This document shows positions 9,363 to 19,150 of a stretch of 64,000 bases of DNA, in pieces. The DNA lies in NCBI RefSeq assembly GCF_004353185.1, contig NZ_SMUS01000001.1:62001-126000 (forward strand), read 5' to 3'. Below the pieces are notes generated by a model. The model saw only the letters and a list, made by a program, of their open reading frames with translations, did not search any database and had not been told where the DNA came from. The first letter of the stretch is position 1. Each line of letters begins with the position of its first letter. The stretch comes from Clostridium cuniculi (GTDB lineage Bacteria > Bacillota > Clostridia > Clostridiales > Clostridiaceae). Both the position numbers and the translations under genes were made by a program.

Positions 9363-11399
9363 ATGAGTAAGCATTTACCAATGGATATTCGTGTTCCAAT
9401 TGAAGTAGATAATCCATCTATACAAAGAGATGAACCGCTATGTATTAAGTGTGGACAATGTAAGAATATTTGTACAGATTATATTGGTGTTCATGGAACA
9501 TATTGTTTAGAAAATACAGATGATATTGCTGTCTGTATTCATTGTGGACAATGTGCAAATGTCTGTCCAGTATCTAGTATTACTGAAAAATATGAATATG
9601 AAGATGTAAAAAAAGCCATTACTAATCCTAATAAGATTGTAATTTTCAGTACTTCTCCATCTATTCGAGTTGCTTTAGGTGAAGAATTTGATATGATGGA
9701 TGGAAGTTTTGTTGAAGGAAAGATGGTATCATTACTTCGTCAATTAGGCGCTGATTATGTATTAGATACAAACTTCTCTGCTGATTTAACAATTATGGAA
9801 GAAGCTAGTGAGTTAATAGAAAGAATTACTAAGAAAAATAAACCATTACCTCAATTTACTAGTTGCTGTCCAGCTTGGGTTAAATATGCAGAAATTTATC
9901 ATCCCGATATGTTAGAACATATATCTAGTGCTAAAAGTCCTATCGGAATGCAAGGAGCTACAATCAAAACATATTATGCAAATAAGATGGGTATTGATCC
10001 TAAAAAAATTGTTAATGTTGCAGTAACACCTTGCACTGCTAAGAAGTATGAAATTCGTCGTGAAGAAATGAATTCAGCTGCTAAATACTTAGGTGTTGAT
10101 GAAATGCGAGATATGGATTACGTAATTACTACTAGAGAATTAGCTAAATGGGCAAAAGAAGAGAACATTGATTTTGTTAGCTTAGATGATAGTAAATTTG
10201 ATTCTTTAATGGGAGAAGCTTCTGGGGCAGGAGCCATTTTTGGCAATAGCGGAGGTGTTATGGAAGCTGCATTAAGAACTGCATATGAATTTATCACTAA
10301 AGAAAAAGCACCAGATTCATTTTATGATTTAACACCTATTCGTGGAATGGAAGATATTAAAGAAACAACAGTAGAAATTAATGGATTAAAACTAAATATT
10401 GCTGTTGTATTTGGAACAAAGAATGCAAGTGAAATGATTAGACGTATAAAAGAAGGCGTAAAAGAATATCATTTTATTGAAGTTATGACTTGTCCAGGTG
10501 GTTGCATAGGTGGTGGTGGACAACCTAAAGGAACTCTACTAAAAGGAGATACCTTAAGACAAAAACGTATTGATGGACTTTATAAATATGATAAAGGAAT
10601 GAATACTAGAAGTAGTCATGAAAATGAAGAAATAAAAAATCTTTATAAAGAATTTTATAAAACACCATTATCAGCTTTAGCTGAAGAAATGTTACATACA
10701 CATTATAATGACAAAAGTAAACTATTAGGAGGTAAAAAAATGAAATATCGTTGTAGTATATGTGGATATATCCACGAAGGAGAATTAGAAGAAGGATTTG
10801 TTTGCCCAATTTGTAAGCAACCAGCATCTGTTTTTGTATTATTAGAAGAAAAGAAAACTTCAAATAATATTTATGCAGGAACTAAAACTGAGAAAAATTT
10901 AATGGAAGCTTTTGCAGGAGAGTCACAAGCAAGAAATAAATATACTTATTTCGCTAATATTGCTAGTCAAGAAGGTTATGATCAACTAGCTGAAATATTC
11001 TTAAGTACAGCTAGAAACGAACAAGAGCATGCAAGAATCTGGTATCAAGAACTAGGTGGATTAAGTGATACAGCAACTAACTTACTACATGCTGCTGAAG
11101 GAGAAAATTATGAGTGGACAGATATGTACTCAAAATTTGCTAAAGAAGCAGATGAAGAAGGATTTACTGAATTAGCTGAAAGATTTAGAAAAGTTGCAGC
11201 TATAGAAAAATCTCATGAAGAAAGATATCGTGCATTATTAAAGAATGTAGAAATGCAACAAGTTTTTGAAAAAGGTGAAGAAACTATGTGGGAGTGCCGT
11301 ATCTGCGGACACTTAGTAATGGGTAAAAAAGCACCAGAAGTATGTCCAGTATGTAAGTACTCTCAAAGCTTCTTTGAAGTTAGAAAAGAAAATTATTAA
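9363..11399 (+). CDS. [FeFe]-hydrogenase fused to rubredoxin and rubrerythrin
   Basis: 678 residues in four blocks. Residues 27-68 bind two [4Fe-4S] clusters (Cys27/30/33/37 and 58/61/64/68). Residues about 85-400 are the H-cluster domain: TSCCPAW with Cys168/169, TPCTAKK with Cys224 and [14 protein letters not shown] with Cys377/381; the usual Met of MPC is Thr and the Ala of MACPGGC is Thr. Residues 460-490 are a rubredoxin (CSIC...CPIC), 505-640 a rubrerythrin diiron four-helix bundle with EARNKY-like and EQEHARIW motifs, and 645-675 a second rubredoxin (CRIC...CPVC). The order implies electrons move between H2 and peroxide or O2 reduction. Such fusions are, I believe, noted in clostridial hydrogenase surveys. 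AAAGGAG site before ATG 9363. See the internal start at 10740. Confidence 0.95.
   Translation: MSKHLPMDIRVPIEVDNPSIQRDEPLCIKCGQCKNICTDYIGVHGTYCLENTDDIAVCIHCGQCANVCPVSSITEKYEYEDVKKAITNPNKIVIFSTSPSIRVALGEEFDMMDGSFVEGKMVSLLRQLGADYVLDTNFSADLTIMEEASELIERITKKNKPLPQFTSCCPAWVKYAEIYHPDMLEHISSAKSPIGMQGATIKTYYANKMGIDPKKIVNVAVTPCTAKKYEIRREEMNSAAKYLGVDEMRDMDYVITTRELAKWAKEENIDFVSLDDSKFDSLMGEASGAGAIFGNSGGVMEAALRTAYEFITKEKAPDSFYDLTPIRGMEDIKETTVEINGLKLNIAVVFGTKNASEMIRRIKEGVKEYHFIEVMTCPGGCIGGGGQPKGTLLKGDTLRQKRIDGLYKYDKGMNTRSSHENEEIKNLYKEFYKTPLSALAEEMLHTHYNDKSKLLGGKKMKYRCSICGYIHEGELEEGFVCPICKQPASVFVLLEEKKTSNNIYAGTKTEKNLMEAFAGESQARNKYTYFANIASQEGYDQLAEIFLSTARNEQEHARIWYQELGGLSDTATNLLHAAEGENYEWTDMYSKFAKEADEEGFTELAERFRKVAAIEKSHEERYRALLKNVEMQQVFEKGEETMWECRICGHLVMGKKAPEVCPVCKYSQSFFEVRKENY
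10727..10742 (+). promoter_or_regulatory. Internal ribosome binding site and in-frame ATG inside the hydrogenase gene
   Basis: AGGAGG at 10727-10732, 7 bp, then ATG at 10740-10742, in frame and exactly at the start of the rubredoxin-rubrerythrin part. Initiation here would give a free 219-residue rubredoxin-rubrerythrin-rubredoxin protein ending at 11399. That it is used is inferred. Confidence 0.6.
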
Positions 11400-11403
11400 T
11401 AAT

Positions 11404-11440
11404 AAAAGAAGCATTTTTCTAAAAAATGCTTCTTTACTTT
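11404..11440 (+). terminator. Terminator after hydrogenase gene
   Basis: Stem AAAGAAGCATTTTT against AAAAAATGCTTCTTT, short loop, T-rich tail; it separates two converging genes and resembles the 9008-9051 terminator. Confidence 0.75.
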
Positions 11441-11469
11441 ATCCTTATATTAATTTAGATTAGTTATTT

Positions 11470-12456
11470 TTACTTATTAAGTGTACTATTTCTAATAACT
11501 AATTCTATAGGTAATATAGTTTGCTCATTTACTTCTATATTTTTATATTTACTATCTACCAATTCAATTGCTAATTTAGCCATTTCCTTAATTGGTTGAT
11601 GTATAGTTGTTATAGTTGGTGTTGTTAATTTAGCTATTTCAACATCATCAAATCCAACAAGCTTAATATCCTGTGGAATTCTGATATTTAATTCATTACA
11701 AACTTGAATAACCTGCGCTGCAATCAAATCACTACTAGCAAATATTCCATCAATATTTTCTATTTCCTTAAGTGTCTCTTTTATATATCCATAATAATTC
11801 ATTTCATTATATGTATCTATATCATATTTTCTAATAAAATACTCAACATTATTTTCATTACATATATCTATAAATGCCTTCTCTCTATTATCTGCAGGCA
11901 TATCCTCATCAATTACTCCACTAAAATGTAATAATCTTTTACAACCAGATTTTATTAAATGTTCTGTAGCAAGCTTTCCTCCTTGATAATTATCACATTG
12001 AATTCCTAGCTTACCATCTTCAAAGTTTTTTTCTAATAAAACTACCGGAATATTGCCAGTATTAATCTTATTTGATTCAATATTACCACTACATAAAATT
12101 ATTCCCGCTACCCTATTACTTTTACACATATCTAAATATTGTTTTTCTTTTTCAGCTTTTTCTTTGCTATTACATAAAATTATTTTATAACCATTTTTAG
12201 ATGCTTCATTTTCTAAATTACTTATTAACTTTGCAAAGTATGGATGAGATATATGTGGAACTATTACACCTATGGTATTACTTTTTTGCTTTGTTAAGGA
12301 TCGTGCTATTTCATTTGGTTGATAGCCTAACTGATCCATTGCTTCATTAACCTTATTTCTTGTTTTTTCACTAATATACCCTCTATTGTTAATTACACGT
12401 GATACAGTAGTTGGAGTAACACCTGCTAGCTTTGCAACATCTACTATTGTAGCCAT
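11470..12456 (-). CDS. LacI-family transcriptional regulator, probable sucrose repressor
   Basis: 328 residues: N-terminal LacI helix-turn-helix (TIVDVAKLAGVTPTTVSRV, residues 3-21), hinge helix region ending NEIARSLTKQ, then a periplasmic-binding-protein-like sensor domain from about residue 60 (IGVIVPHISHPYFAKL) to the end. GGAGAAG ribosome site before ATG 12456. It is convergent with the sucrose/hydrogenase block, and the palindrome at 6489-6504 is of LacI type, so I infer it controls sucrose use; the sensed ligand is unknown. It could instead act on a distant target. Confidence 0.85.
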   Translation of the reverse strand: MATIVDVAKLAGVTPTTVSRVINNRGYISEKTRNKVNEAMDQLGYQPNEIARSLTKQKSNTIGVIVPHISHPYFAKLISNLENEASKNGYKIILCNSKEKAEKEKQYLDMCKSNRVAGIILCSGNIESNKINTGNIPVVLLEKNFEDGKLGIQCDNYQGGKLATEHLIKSGCKRLLHFSGVIDEDMPADNREKAFIDICNENNVEYFIRKYDIDTYNEMNYYGYIKETLKEIENIDGIFASSDLIAAQVIQVCNELNIRIPQDIKLVGFDDVEIAKLTTPTITTIHQPIKEMAKLAIELVDSKYKNIEVNEQTILPIELVIRNSTLNK

Positions 12457-12489
12457 ATTTCTCTTCTCCTATCATAATTAATATTAATA

Positions 12490-12519
12490 ATTATAATAAA
12501 AATTCTCCCCTAAGGTCAA
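12490..12519 (-). promoter_or_regulatory. Promoter of the LacI-family gene
   Basis: Minus-strand TTGACC (12519-12514), 18-bp spacer, TATAAT (12495-12490). The -35 box is part of TGGATTGACC, which nearly repeats the inner arm of the adjacent palindrome at 12527-12585. Confidence 0.6.
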
Positions 12520-12526
12520 TCCAAAT

Positions 12527-12585
12527 AATGTAAGCACCTCCGGGGTTAATCCAATATTTGGATTAACCCCGGAGGTGCTTACATT
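12527..12585. repeat. GC-rich 59-bp perfect palindrome, copy A
   Basis: Two perfectly complementary 28-bp arms (12527-12554 and 12558-12585) around a 3-bp loop TAT. The arm core is CACCTCCGGGGTTAATCC, strikingly GC-rich for this DNA. It lies 18 bp past the fbp stop and upstream of the LacI promoter. Copy B at 36732-36790 shares 24 of 27 left-arm positions. It may terminate fbp transcription, but the minus-strand tail lacks a clean T-run, so a dispersed repeat element is at least as likely. Confidence 0.85.
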
Positions 12586-12603
12586 TATTGTTATATTTTA
12601 TTG

Positions 12604-14607
12604 TTATATTTTTTCATTAATTAATCCCTTACTATATGCAGTTAGCAGTAACTTAAGTTTGGCAATCTGTTTCTTTAATTCCTCACCTACATCAGTATCA
12701 CTAACTCTTTTTCTTACTACTTCTTTATCAACAATTAATTCAGTTGAAATAATATCCTTTTCCTCTGATATTGCAGCCTCAATAGATTCAAAGGGTTCAT
12801 GTGCCACCAATCTCATTCCATAAGAATTATATATTAAAGTATATCCTGCAATTCCAGTTTTACCTCTATATGCCTTAGAAAATCCACCATCAATAACTAG
12901 TAACTTACCATTAGCCTTAATTGGACTCTCCCCTTGCTTTCTACGAACAGGAACATGTCCATTTACTATTCTTGATGTATTGGGATCTAATCCAAATTCC
13001 TCAAATATTCTATTACACATGTCTTCATCTTCTCTAAATTTATAATATGGATTTTTCTTTTCCTTTTGAATTTCTTTATCATCAATAAAATATCTTTCAA
13101 AGGTTGACATTCCTCTTTTTCCAAATAATGATGAACAACATCCATTACCTAGATACCACATTATATCCATTGCATATTGTTTTTCTTCAATACTTTCCTT
13201 ATTAAAATATCCTTCTCTTGCTAACTTTTCAAACTTCTCAAGTAAAGCCTTTCCCTTATATGATTTTCCTTGAATTATCATACTTTTAAATGATTTATCT
13301 TCATTAACTGGTATACAACCATGAAATAATAAATTAGAATTATATTTTAAATACATACTTCCTTTTGCAAATAAAAATGTAATATGTTTTTGTAATTTTT
13401 CACTATTAACAAAAGATGCTGAAAGCTTTTCTATTAATATATTTTCTTCTTCTGTTAATTTATAAGGATCCTTTGGATCAATAGTCGGAAAGTACTTATC
13501 TTTAAGCTTATATTCTATATTATTAATTGTTATTGTTCCCTTGTCAAAATTTATCTTATGTAATAAAAGTCTTTCTTCCATTTCAAACTCTGGATGCCTT
13601 TTTATTATTTCATACTCGATTTTAAATTGTAACATAGCAATTGCCTTATGCATTTTTGCAATTAAATCAACTTCATGATTGTTACAAATATCCTCTTGCT
13701 TTACTTTTGGTCTAAATTCTATACATGGATCATCCTTATAATACTTTAATGCATAAGTTGCTAGTGGTAAAAGATTTATTCCATAAATATCTTCTATTAC
13801 ATCTAAATTAGAGTATCTTGCCGAAAATCTTAGCACATTTGCCATACATCCTTTGCATCCTGCTGCTGCAGCCATCCAAAGCATATCATGATTTCCCCAT
13901 TGAATATCAACTGAGTGATATTCCATAAGTGTATCTAATATTATATCTGGTCTTGGTCCTCTATCGAATATATCTCCTATTATGTGAAGTCTATCAATTA
14001 CAAGTCTTTGAATTAATTTACAAATTGCTATTATAAATTCCTTTGCTCGTCCAATTTCTATTATTGTATTTATTATCCCCTCATAATATTGTTCTTTATC
14101 TTCATACTTAGCTTGTTCATGTAATAATTCTTCAATTATATAAGCAAAATCCTTTGGCAATGCTTTTCTCACCTTTGATCTAGTATATTTTGAAGCTGCA
14201 TATCTACATAATTTAATTAATCTATATAAAGTTATCCTATACCAATCATTAATATTACTTTCATTTTTTAGAACTATATCTAACTTTTGTTCTGGATAAT
14301 AAACTAATGTTGCTAAGCTTTTTTGCTCTAATTCTGTTAATTGTCTTCCAAACATCTCTTGAATTTTAATTTTTATTACTCCTGATCCATTTTTCAATAC
14401 ATGTACAAAAGGCTCATATTCTCCATGTAAATCTGTTAGAAAATGTTCTGTACCTTTTGGTAAGTTTAATATTGCTTCTAAGTTTATTATTTCAGTTGAT
14501 GCCGATGCAATACTTGGATACCTTTTAGATAATAGCTTTAAATATTCTAATTCACTTATAGTTTCATTATTAAATTCTTCTAAATTATTAGACATTCTTT
14601 TATTCAC
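12604..14607 (-). CDS. fbp: Fructose-1,6-bisphosphatase, class III
   Basis: 667 residues, the length of the Bacillus/Clostridium class III enzyme, which is unrelated to class I/II. Calcineurin-like phosphoesterase metal motifs are visible: [11 protein letters not shown] (residues about 58-68), [11 protein letters not shown] (about 214-224), WGNHDMLWM and the late NGHVPV. It hydrolyses fructose-1,6-bisphosphate for gluconeogenesis and, with the sugar genes around it, sets the direction of glycolytic flow. Start ATG follows GAGAGG. It is transcribed alone and is followed by palindrome A. Confidence 0.96.
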   Translation of the reverse strand: MNKRMSNNLEEFNNETISELEYLKLLSKRYPSIASASTEIINLEAILNLPKGTEHFLTDLHGEYEPFVHVLKNGSGVIKIKIQEMFGRQLTELEQKSLATLVYYPEQKLDIVLKNESNINDWYRITLYRLIKLCRYAASKYTRSKVRKALPKDFAYIIEELLHEQAKYEDKEQYYEGIINTIIEIGRAKEFIIAICKLIQRLVIDRLHIIGDIFDRGPRPDIILDTLMEYHSVDIQWGNHDMLWMAAAAGCKGCMANVLRFSARYSNLDVIEDIYGINLLPLATYALKYYKDDPCIEFRPKVKQEDICNNHEVDLIAKMHKAIAMLQFKIEYEIIKRHPEFEMEERLLLHKINFDKGTITINNIEYKLKDKYFPTIDPKDPYKLTEEENILIEKLSASFVNSEKLQKHITFLFAKGSMYLKYNSNLLFHGCIPVNEDKSFKSMIIQGKSYKGKALLEKFEKLAREGYFNKESIEEKQYAMDIMWYLGNGCCSSLFGKRGMSTFERYFIDDKEIQKEKKNPYYKFREDEDMCNRIFEEFGLDPNTSRIVNGHVPVRRKQGESPIKANGKLLVIDGGFSKAYRGKTGIAGYTLIYNSYGMRLVAHEPFESIEAAISEEKDIISTELIVDKEVVRKRVSDTDVGEELKKQIAKLKLLLTAYSKGLINEKI

Positions 14608-14764
14608 CTCTCTTAAAATTCTTTATTTGTGAATTTTACCCATAATATAGATTTTATCACAATTTATATTTTTGTAAATTTTTATAATTGACATTTAAGC
14701 TAATTTGTGAATAAAAAATATTTATTAGTGCTTTAAACATATAAAAGCTATATATTCAAAAAAT

Positions 14765-14813
14765 AAAAATAATCCTAAAGCCTTATAAAGCTTTAGGATT
14801 ATTTTTATTTTTT
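14765..14813 (-). terminator. Terminator after the GH3 surface enzyme
   Basis: 17-bp arms AAAAATAATCCTAAAGC (14765-14781) and complement (14790-14806). Placed just past the stop at 14822. Confidence 0.8.
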
Positions 14814-14821
14814 ATAAACTA

Positions 14822-17392
14822 TTATTTTTTCTTTCTAGAAATAAATGCACCAGCAGTGGAAATTAATGTACCAAATATACCAACAGCCACAGCAGATATG
14901 CCTCCTGTGTTAGGCAATTTTCCACTACTAGGTTTAGTTGTGTTCCCAGGTTTAGAAGTATTTCCTGGTTTACTTGAATTTCCTTGGTTAGATGGTTTTT
15001 CTGGCTCTGATGGTTCTTCTGGTTCAACCGGAACATCTGGATTATTTGTATTATTATCTTCAACTATATTAATAGTTGAGTAAGTTCCAGAAGTAGTAAA
15101 CTCTCTATCTTTTCTATCAAGCACCTTAATGTCATCGAAAATAACTGCATCAGTTTTTGCTTCACCAATAGCTTTTAATGTTATTGTAACATCAGTTAAA
15201 GCATCTTCATTTATATCAGATAAATTAATAGTTAATAATGAACCATCAACTAAATAATCTACTACACTTAAGTTTTCGTCATTAGATTTTACAGAAACTA
15301 CTTCAAAATCAGCATTATTGAAATTAACTTTTAATGAATAATTATCAGATTTAAGTCCTTCAATTTCACTTAAAGAAAGTTTAACGTCAAACTCTTCTAA
15401 TGATTTAACTTCTTCTTCATTAATAGAAGTAGATATTCCTACAGAAGTTAAATCAGTTATACCAAATCCATATTCATATGCATTTTCTCCAGTAATTATA
15501 GAACCAGTTTCATCAACTTGTGGAATATCAACTGGTAACGTGCCTTGAGCTTCATAAGCACCAAATATAACATCCATTGCAGCTGGAATGTTTGGTCCAA
15601 ATGTTTGAGTTGGATTTAATCCCCCATCAGCTTCAGTTGGATCCATTCCTTTATATCCATAAACAACTACTTCAGCATTAGAAGTTTTATGAGCTGCAAC
15701 ATCATAAGGTTTACCAACACTTACAATTACAGAATCCTTATTTAATTCATTAGCATAATCAACTATAGAATTTGGTCCAGCAGTTATCCAATGGTTAGCA
15801 TTTAAATGAGAGTAACTACCCATTTCAGATATAACTATAACATAATCTGCATCTTCTATTTTATTCTTTAATTCATCAGTTAATAAATTACCATTTGAAT
15901 AACGATGAGTTTCAATATTTACAGAATTAAGTTTTCCTTCAGAAATAAGCCTAGTAACACCATATTTCATACCTGGAAGTTCATTATTATATGGAGCTAT
16001 AAGAAGTACATTTTCACCTTCCTTAGGATTTAAAGGTAATATGTTATTTTCATTCTTAACTACAGTAACAGCTTCTGCAGATACTTCTCTTTCTATAAGT
16101 CTATTTTCTTCAGAACCAACAATATTTTTAGCATTAGCTATTTTTTCTTCAAGAGTTTTAGTATCATTATTAACATCCATGATACCTCTATCTATTTTTA
16201 ATTTAATTATTCTTTCAACAGAATCATCAAGCTCAGCCATTGTTAATTCGCCAGATTCAACTGCTGCTTTAACTCCATCAACTATAGCTTGTAACTTATG
16301 AATATCATCAGTACTTCTTAAAACAGTAGGCATTAACGCTATATCAGCTCCTGCTTTAATAGTCATAATAACTGCTTCCACCTCTCCAAAGTTTACAGCA
16401 ATGGCATCCATATTAAGAGCATCTGTTACAATTACCCCATCATAACCCATATCTCCTCTTAAAACTCCAGTTAATATATCATCTGATAAAGTAGCTGGAA
16501 GAGTTATTTCTGTTCCATCATTTTTAGATGTATAAGTATCACTTTCAATTTGCGGATATTGAATATGAGCTGTCATTATCATATCTACCCCATTGTCAAC
16601 TGCTTCTTGGAAAGGTTTTAACTCTACTTCCTTAATTTCTTCATAACTCTTATCTACTAAAGGTAATCCATAGTGAGAGTCTGTTGCAGTATCACCATGC
16701 CCTGGGAAATGCTTAGCAGCCGCTGAAACACCCTGTTCTTGAATACCATTTATCATTTGAATACCTAGCTTACCAACTAATTCTGCATCACTTGAAAATG
16801 ATCTTAGACCTATGACTGGATTTGCTGGATTATTATTAACATCTAAAGATGGTGCAAAATTAACATTAATCCCCAAAGAATCTAACTCTTTTCCTAATAC
16901 AGTACCAGCTCTATAAGAACTTAATTCATTTTTTGTAGCTCCTAATGCCATATTTCCTGGTAAGCTTGTACCTGTACCAAGTCTAGTAACAATACCACCT
17001 TCTTGGTCTATTGATATTAGTAACGGTATATCATTAGATTCATCATTTGCAATAACTTGTTGTAAATCGTGAGTTAATTGCGTAGTTTGCTCTGTAGTTT
17101 CAACGTTTTGAGCAAATAAAATTACTCCCCCTAAATCAAAATCATCTATAATTTTAGCAACTTCTTCATTCATTGTAGTGAAATTAGAAAGGTTATCTTC
17201 TCCTTCCATTTTCCACTGTCTAAAATCAGGCATTAACATTTGTCCAATTTTTTGTTCTATTGTCATTTCATTCACAATAGCTTTAGCTTGAATAGTTGAA
17301 TCTGCTGCATAAGTATTTGTAGCATTTCCTAGTATTAATGAACTTGAAATCAGTGTAGCCATTATCATAGCCATAATTTTCTTTCTCTTCAT
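14822..17392 (-). CDS. Cell-wall-anchored GH3 beta-N-acetylhexosaminidase
   Basis: 856 residues. Signal peptide at 1-29 ending at ...TYAADS. GH3 catalytic domain about 35-400, with the NagZ signature KHFPGHGDTATDSH and the nucleophile region VIVTDALNMDA; GH3 C-terminal alpha/beta domain about 430-640; a cohesin-like beta domain about 655-775; a Pro/Glu/Ser/Gly linker; then LPNTG, a hydrophobic helix and RKKK for sortase anchoring. It probably releases N-acetylglucosamine from wall or host glycans at the cell surface. With the GH20 enzyme at 21991 it suggests hexosamine scavenging. The shape is intact; true sugar preference is not visible. Confidence 0.9.
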   Translation of the reverse strand: MKRKKIMAMIMATLISSSLILGNATNTYAADSTIQAKAIVNEMTIEQKIGQMLMPDFRQWKMEGEDNLSNFTTMNEEVAKIIDDFDLGGVILFAQNVETTEQTTQLTHDLQQVIANDESNDIPLLISIDQEGGIVTRLGTGTSLPGNMALGATKNELSSYRAGTVLGKELDSLGINVNFAPSLDVNNNPANPVIGLRSFSSDAELVGKLGIQMINGIQEQGVSAAAKHFPGHGDTATDSHYGLPLVDKSYEEIKEVELKPFQEAVDNGVDMIMTAHIQYPQIESDTYTSKNDGTEITLPATLSDDILTGVLRGDMGYDGVIVTDALNMDAIAVNFGEVEAVIMTIKAGADIALMPTVLRSTDDIHKLQAIVDGVKAAVESGELTMAELDDSVERIIKLKIDRGIMDVNNDTKTLEEKIANAKNIVGSEENRLIEREVSAEAVTVVKNENNILPLNPKEGENVLLIAPYNNELPGMKYGVTRLISEGKLNSVNIETHRYSNGNLLTDELKNKIEDADYVIVISEMGSYSHLNANHWITAGPNSIVDYANELNKDSVIVSVGKPYDVAAHKTSNAEVVVYGYKGMDPTEADGGLNPTQTFGPNIPAAMDVIFGAYEAQGTLPVDIPQVDETGSIITGENAYEYGFGITDLTSVGISTSINEEEVKSLEEFDVKLSLSEIEGLKSDNYSLKVNFNNADFEVVSVKSNDENLSVVDYLVDGSLLTINLSDINEDALTDVTITLKAIGEAKTDAVIFDDIKVLDRKDREFTTSGTYSTINIVEDNNTNNPDVPVEPEEPSEPEKPSNQGNSSKPGNTSKPGNTTKPSSGKLPNTGGISAVAVGIFGTLISTAGAFISRKKK

Positions 17393-17763
17393 ATTTTCTC
17401 GTCCCCTCTTTTTTATCCGCTCTTATAACGTTTACAATAAAATTTTACAGTATTTTTTCAGAAATCAATGTTTTTTTCATTTTTTGTAAAAATTCACAAA
17501 ATTTTATTTCATTAATTTTATTAAATATTTTCTTTATTTCTAGTATCTATTAAATGTTAATATTTCATTCAATATTTATACCTATTAATTTAATTTTTAA
17601 CTCTTTTGATACCTGGTTGATGATATTCCAACATGCTTTGTAAATAACTTACAAAAATAACATTTAATTATTCATACCAATAGTATTATAATTAAATTAT
17701 ACGTTTTTAAATATTTTCTATTTTAGTAAACAATTTTCTATATATAGTTTCAAGGAGGAAATT
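17393..17763. other. Non-coding region between GH3 and GH27 genes
   Basis: 371 bp, AT-rich, no open frame of note. It holds a cre-like site at 17422-17437 and a palindrome TTTGTAA-ATAAC-TTACAAA at 17637-17655 that could be an operator for the GH27 gene. A TATAAT lies at 17687-17692, without a convincing -35 box. Confidence 0.5.
17422..17437 (-). promoter_or_regulatory. cre-like site upstream of GH3 gene
   Basis: TTGTAAACGTTATAAG on the minus strand fits the CcpA consensus WTGNNARCGNWWWCAW at all but two positions. It lies 30-45 bp upstream of the GH3 start. Confidence 0.45.
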
Positions 17764-19062
17764 ATGAATAAAAATACATTTGCCCAAACTCCACCTATGG
17801 GTTGGAATAGTTATGATTACTACGATACTACTGTAAACGAATCTCAAATTAAAGCTAATGCAGATTATATGGCTAAATACTTAAAAGAATATGGTTGGGA
17901 ATATATTATAATTGATATTCAATGGTATGCTCATAATGCAGGATCAATGAGAAAAAAATTTCAATACATTCCTTTTTCAGATTTAGAAATAGATGAATAT
18001 TCAAGGTTACAACCAGATCCCAAACGTTTTCCTTCATCAATAAACGGTGCTGGTTTTGCTCCATTAGCAAAATATATTCATAGTCTTGGTTTAAAATTTG
18101 GTATTCATATTATGAGAGGAATTCCACGTACTGCTGCTCATAATCATACTAAAATTAAAGATTGTAGTGTTACTGCTGATATGATTGCTGATCCAAGTTC
18201 TATTTGCGGTTGGAATCCCGATATGTATGGAGTTCGTAATACTTCTGAAGGACAAGCTTATTATGATTCTTTAATAGAACTTTATGCTTCTTGGGGAGTA
18301 GATTTTATAAAATGTGATGATATCTGTAATACAAATATTTATCCTGAAAATCAATATTCTGCTAGACATGAAATTGAAATGCTAGCAAAAGCAATTCAAA
18401 AGTGTGGAAGACCTATTGTCCTTTCTCTTTCCCCTGGTCCTGCTCTTATTGATAAAGCATGGCACTATGAAAAATATGCTAATATGTGGCGTATTACTGA
18501 TGACTTTTGGGATAATTGGACTCTTCTTAAAGATATGTTCTATCGTTGTGAACTATGGCAAAATCATGTATCTGAAGGATGTTATCCAGACTGTGATATG
18601 TTACCTTTAGGTTATTTAGGTAAAGGATTTGGGGAAGAAAGAGTAACAAACTTTACTAAAGATGAACAACAAACAATGATGACATTATGGTGTTTATTTG
18701 GTTCTCCACTAATGTTAGGTGCTGAAATGACTAAATTAGATGATTTTACATTATCTTTACTTACAAATAAAAAAGTATTAGCTATGCTTACTCCAGATTG
18801 TAAGCCTAAACAAATTTCTCTTGATGATACAAATGCTATCTGGTTTGCTAGTAACAATAAAACTAATAAAAAATATGTAGCACTTTTCAATCTTAGTGAT
18901 GAAACTGCTAATATTTCCGTCAACTTAGAAGAATTAGACATTCTTAAAACAAAAGTTACACTTACTGACCTTTGGACAAACAATTCCTCTAAAAATGTAA
19001 ATAAAATTATTTCTAAAGAACTAGCTCCTCATGCTAGTGCTGTTTATGAAATAGGATTATAA
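17764..19062 (+). CDS. Alpha-galactosidase-like GH27 glycoside hydrolase
   Basis: 432 residues. It begins with the GH27 opening TPPMGWNSYDYYDTTV and has the predicted nucleophile Asp185 in VDFIKCDD and acid/base Asp247 in WRITDDFWDNW. A (beta/alpha)8 barrel is followed by a C-terminal beta domain. There is no signal peptide, so it works in the cytoplasm on imported sugars. GH27 covers alpha-galactosidase, alpha-N-acetylgalactosaminidase and beta-L-arabinopyranosidase; the split cannot be made by eye. AAGGAGG site before the ATG. Transcribed alone. Confidence 0.88.
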   Translation: MNKNTFAQTPPMGWNSYDYYDTTVNESQIKANADYMAKYLKEYGWEYIIIDIQWYAHNAGSMRKKFQYIPFSDLEIDEYSRLQPDPKRFPSSINGAGFAPLAKYIHSLGLKFGIHIMRGIPRTAAHNHTKIKDCSVTADMIADPSSICGWNPDMYGVRNTSEGQAYYDSLIELYASWGVDFIKCDDICNTNIYPENQYSARHEIEMLAKAIQKCGRPIVLSLSPGPALIDKAWHYEKYANMWRITDDFWDNWTLLKDMFYRCELWQNHVSEGCYPDCDMLPLGYLGKGFGEERVTNFTKDEQQTMMTLWCLFGSPLMLGAEMTKLDDFTLSLLTNKKVLAMLTPDCKPKQISLDDTNAIWFASNNKTNKKYVALFNLSDETANISVNLEELDILKTKVTLTDLWTNNSSKNVNKIISKELAPHASAVYEIGL

Positions 19063-19064
19063 TT

Positions 19065-19115
19065 AATAAAATCTCCATAAGTTAATGCTAAAAATAACTT
19101 ATGGAGATTTTATTT
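19065..19115. terminator. Bidirectional terminator
   Basis: 20-bp arms AATAAAATCTCCATAAGTTA and complement (19065-19084, 19095-19114), between converging GH27 and aminotransferase genes. Confidence 0.8.
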
Positions 19116-19150
19116 AGTTTATATTTTTATTATAAACACTCTATATAAGC

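Noticed and set aside
10606-10863. 85-residue minus-strand frame inside the hydrogenase gene
   Set aside because: Opposes a clear coding region, with low-complexity hydrophobic composition and no start signal.
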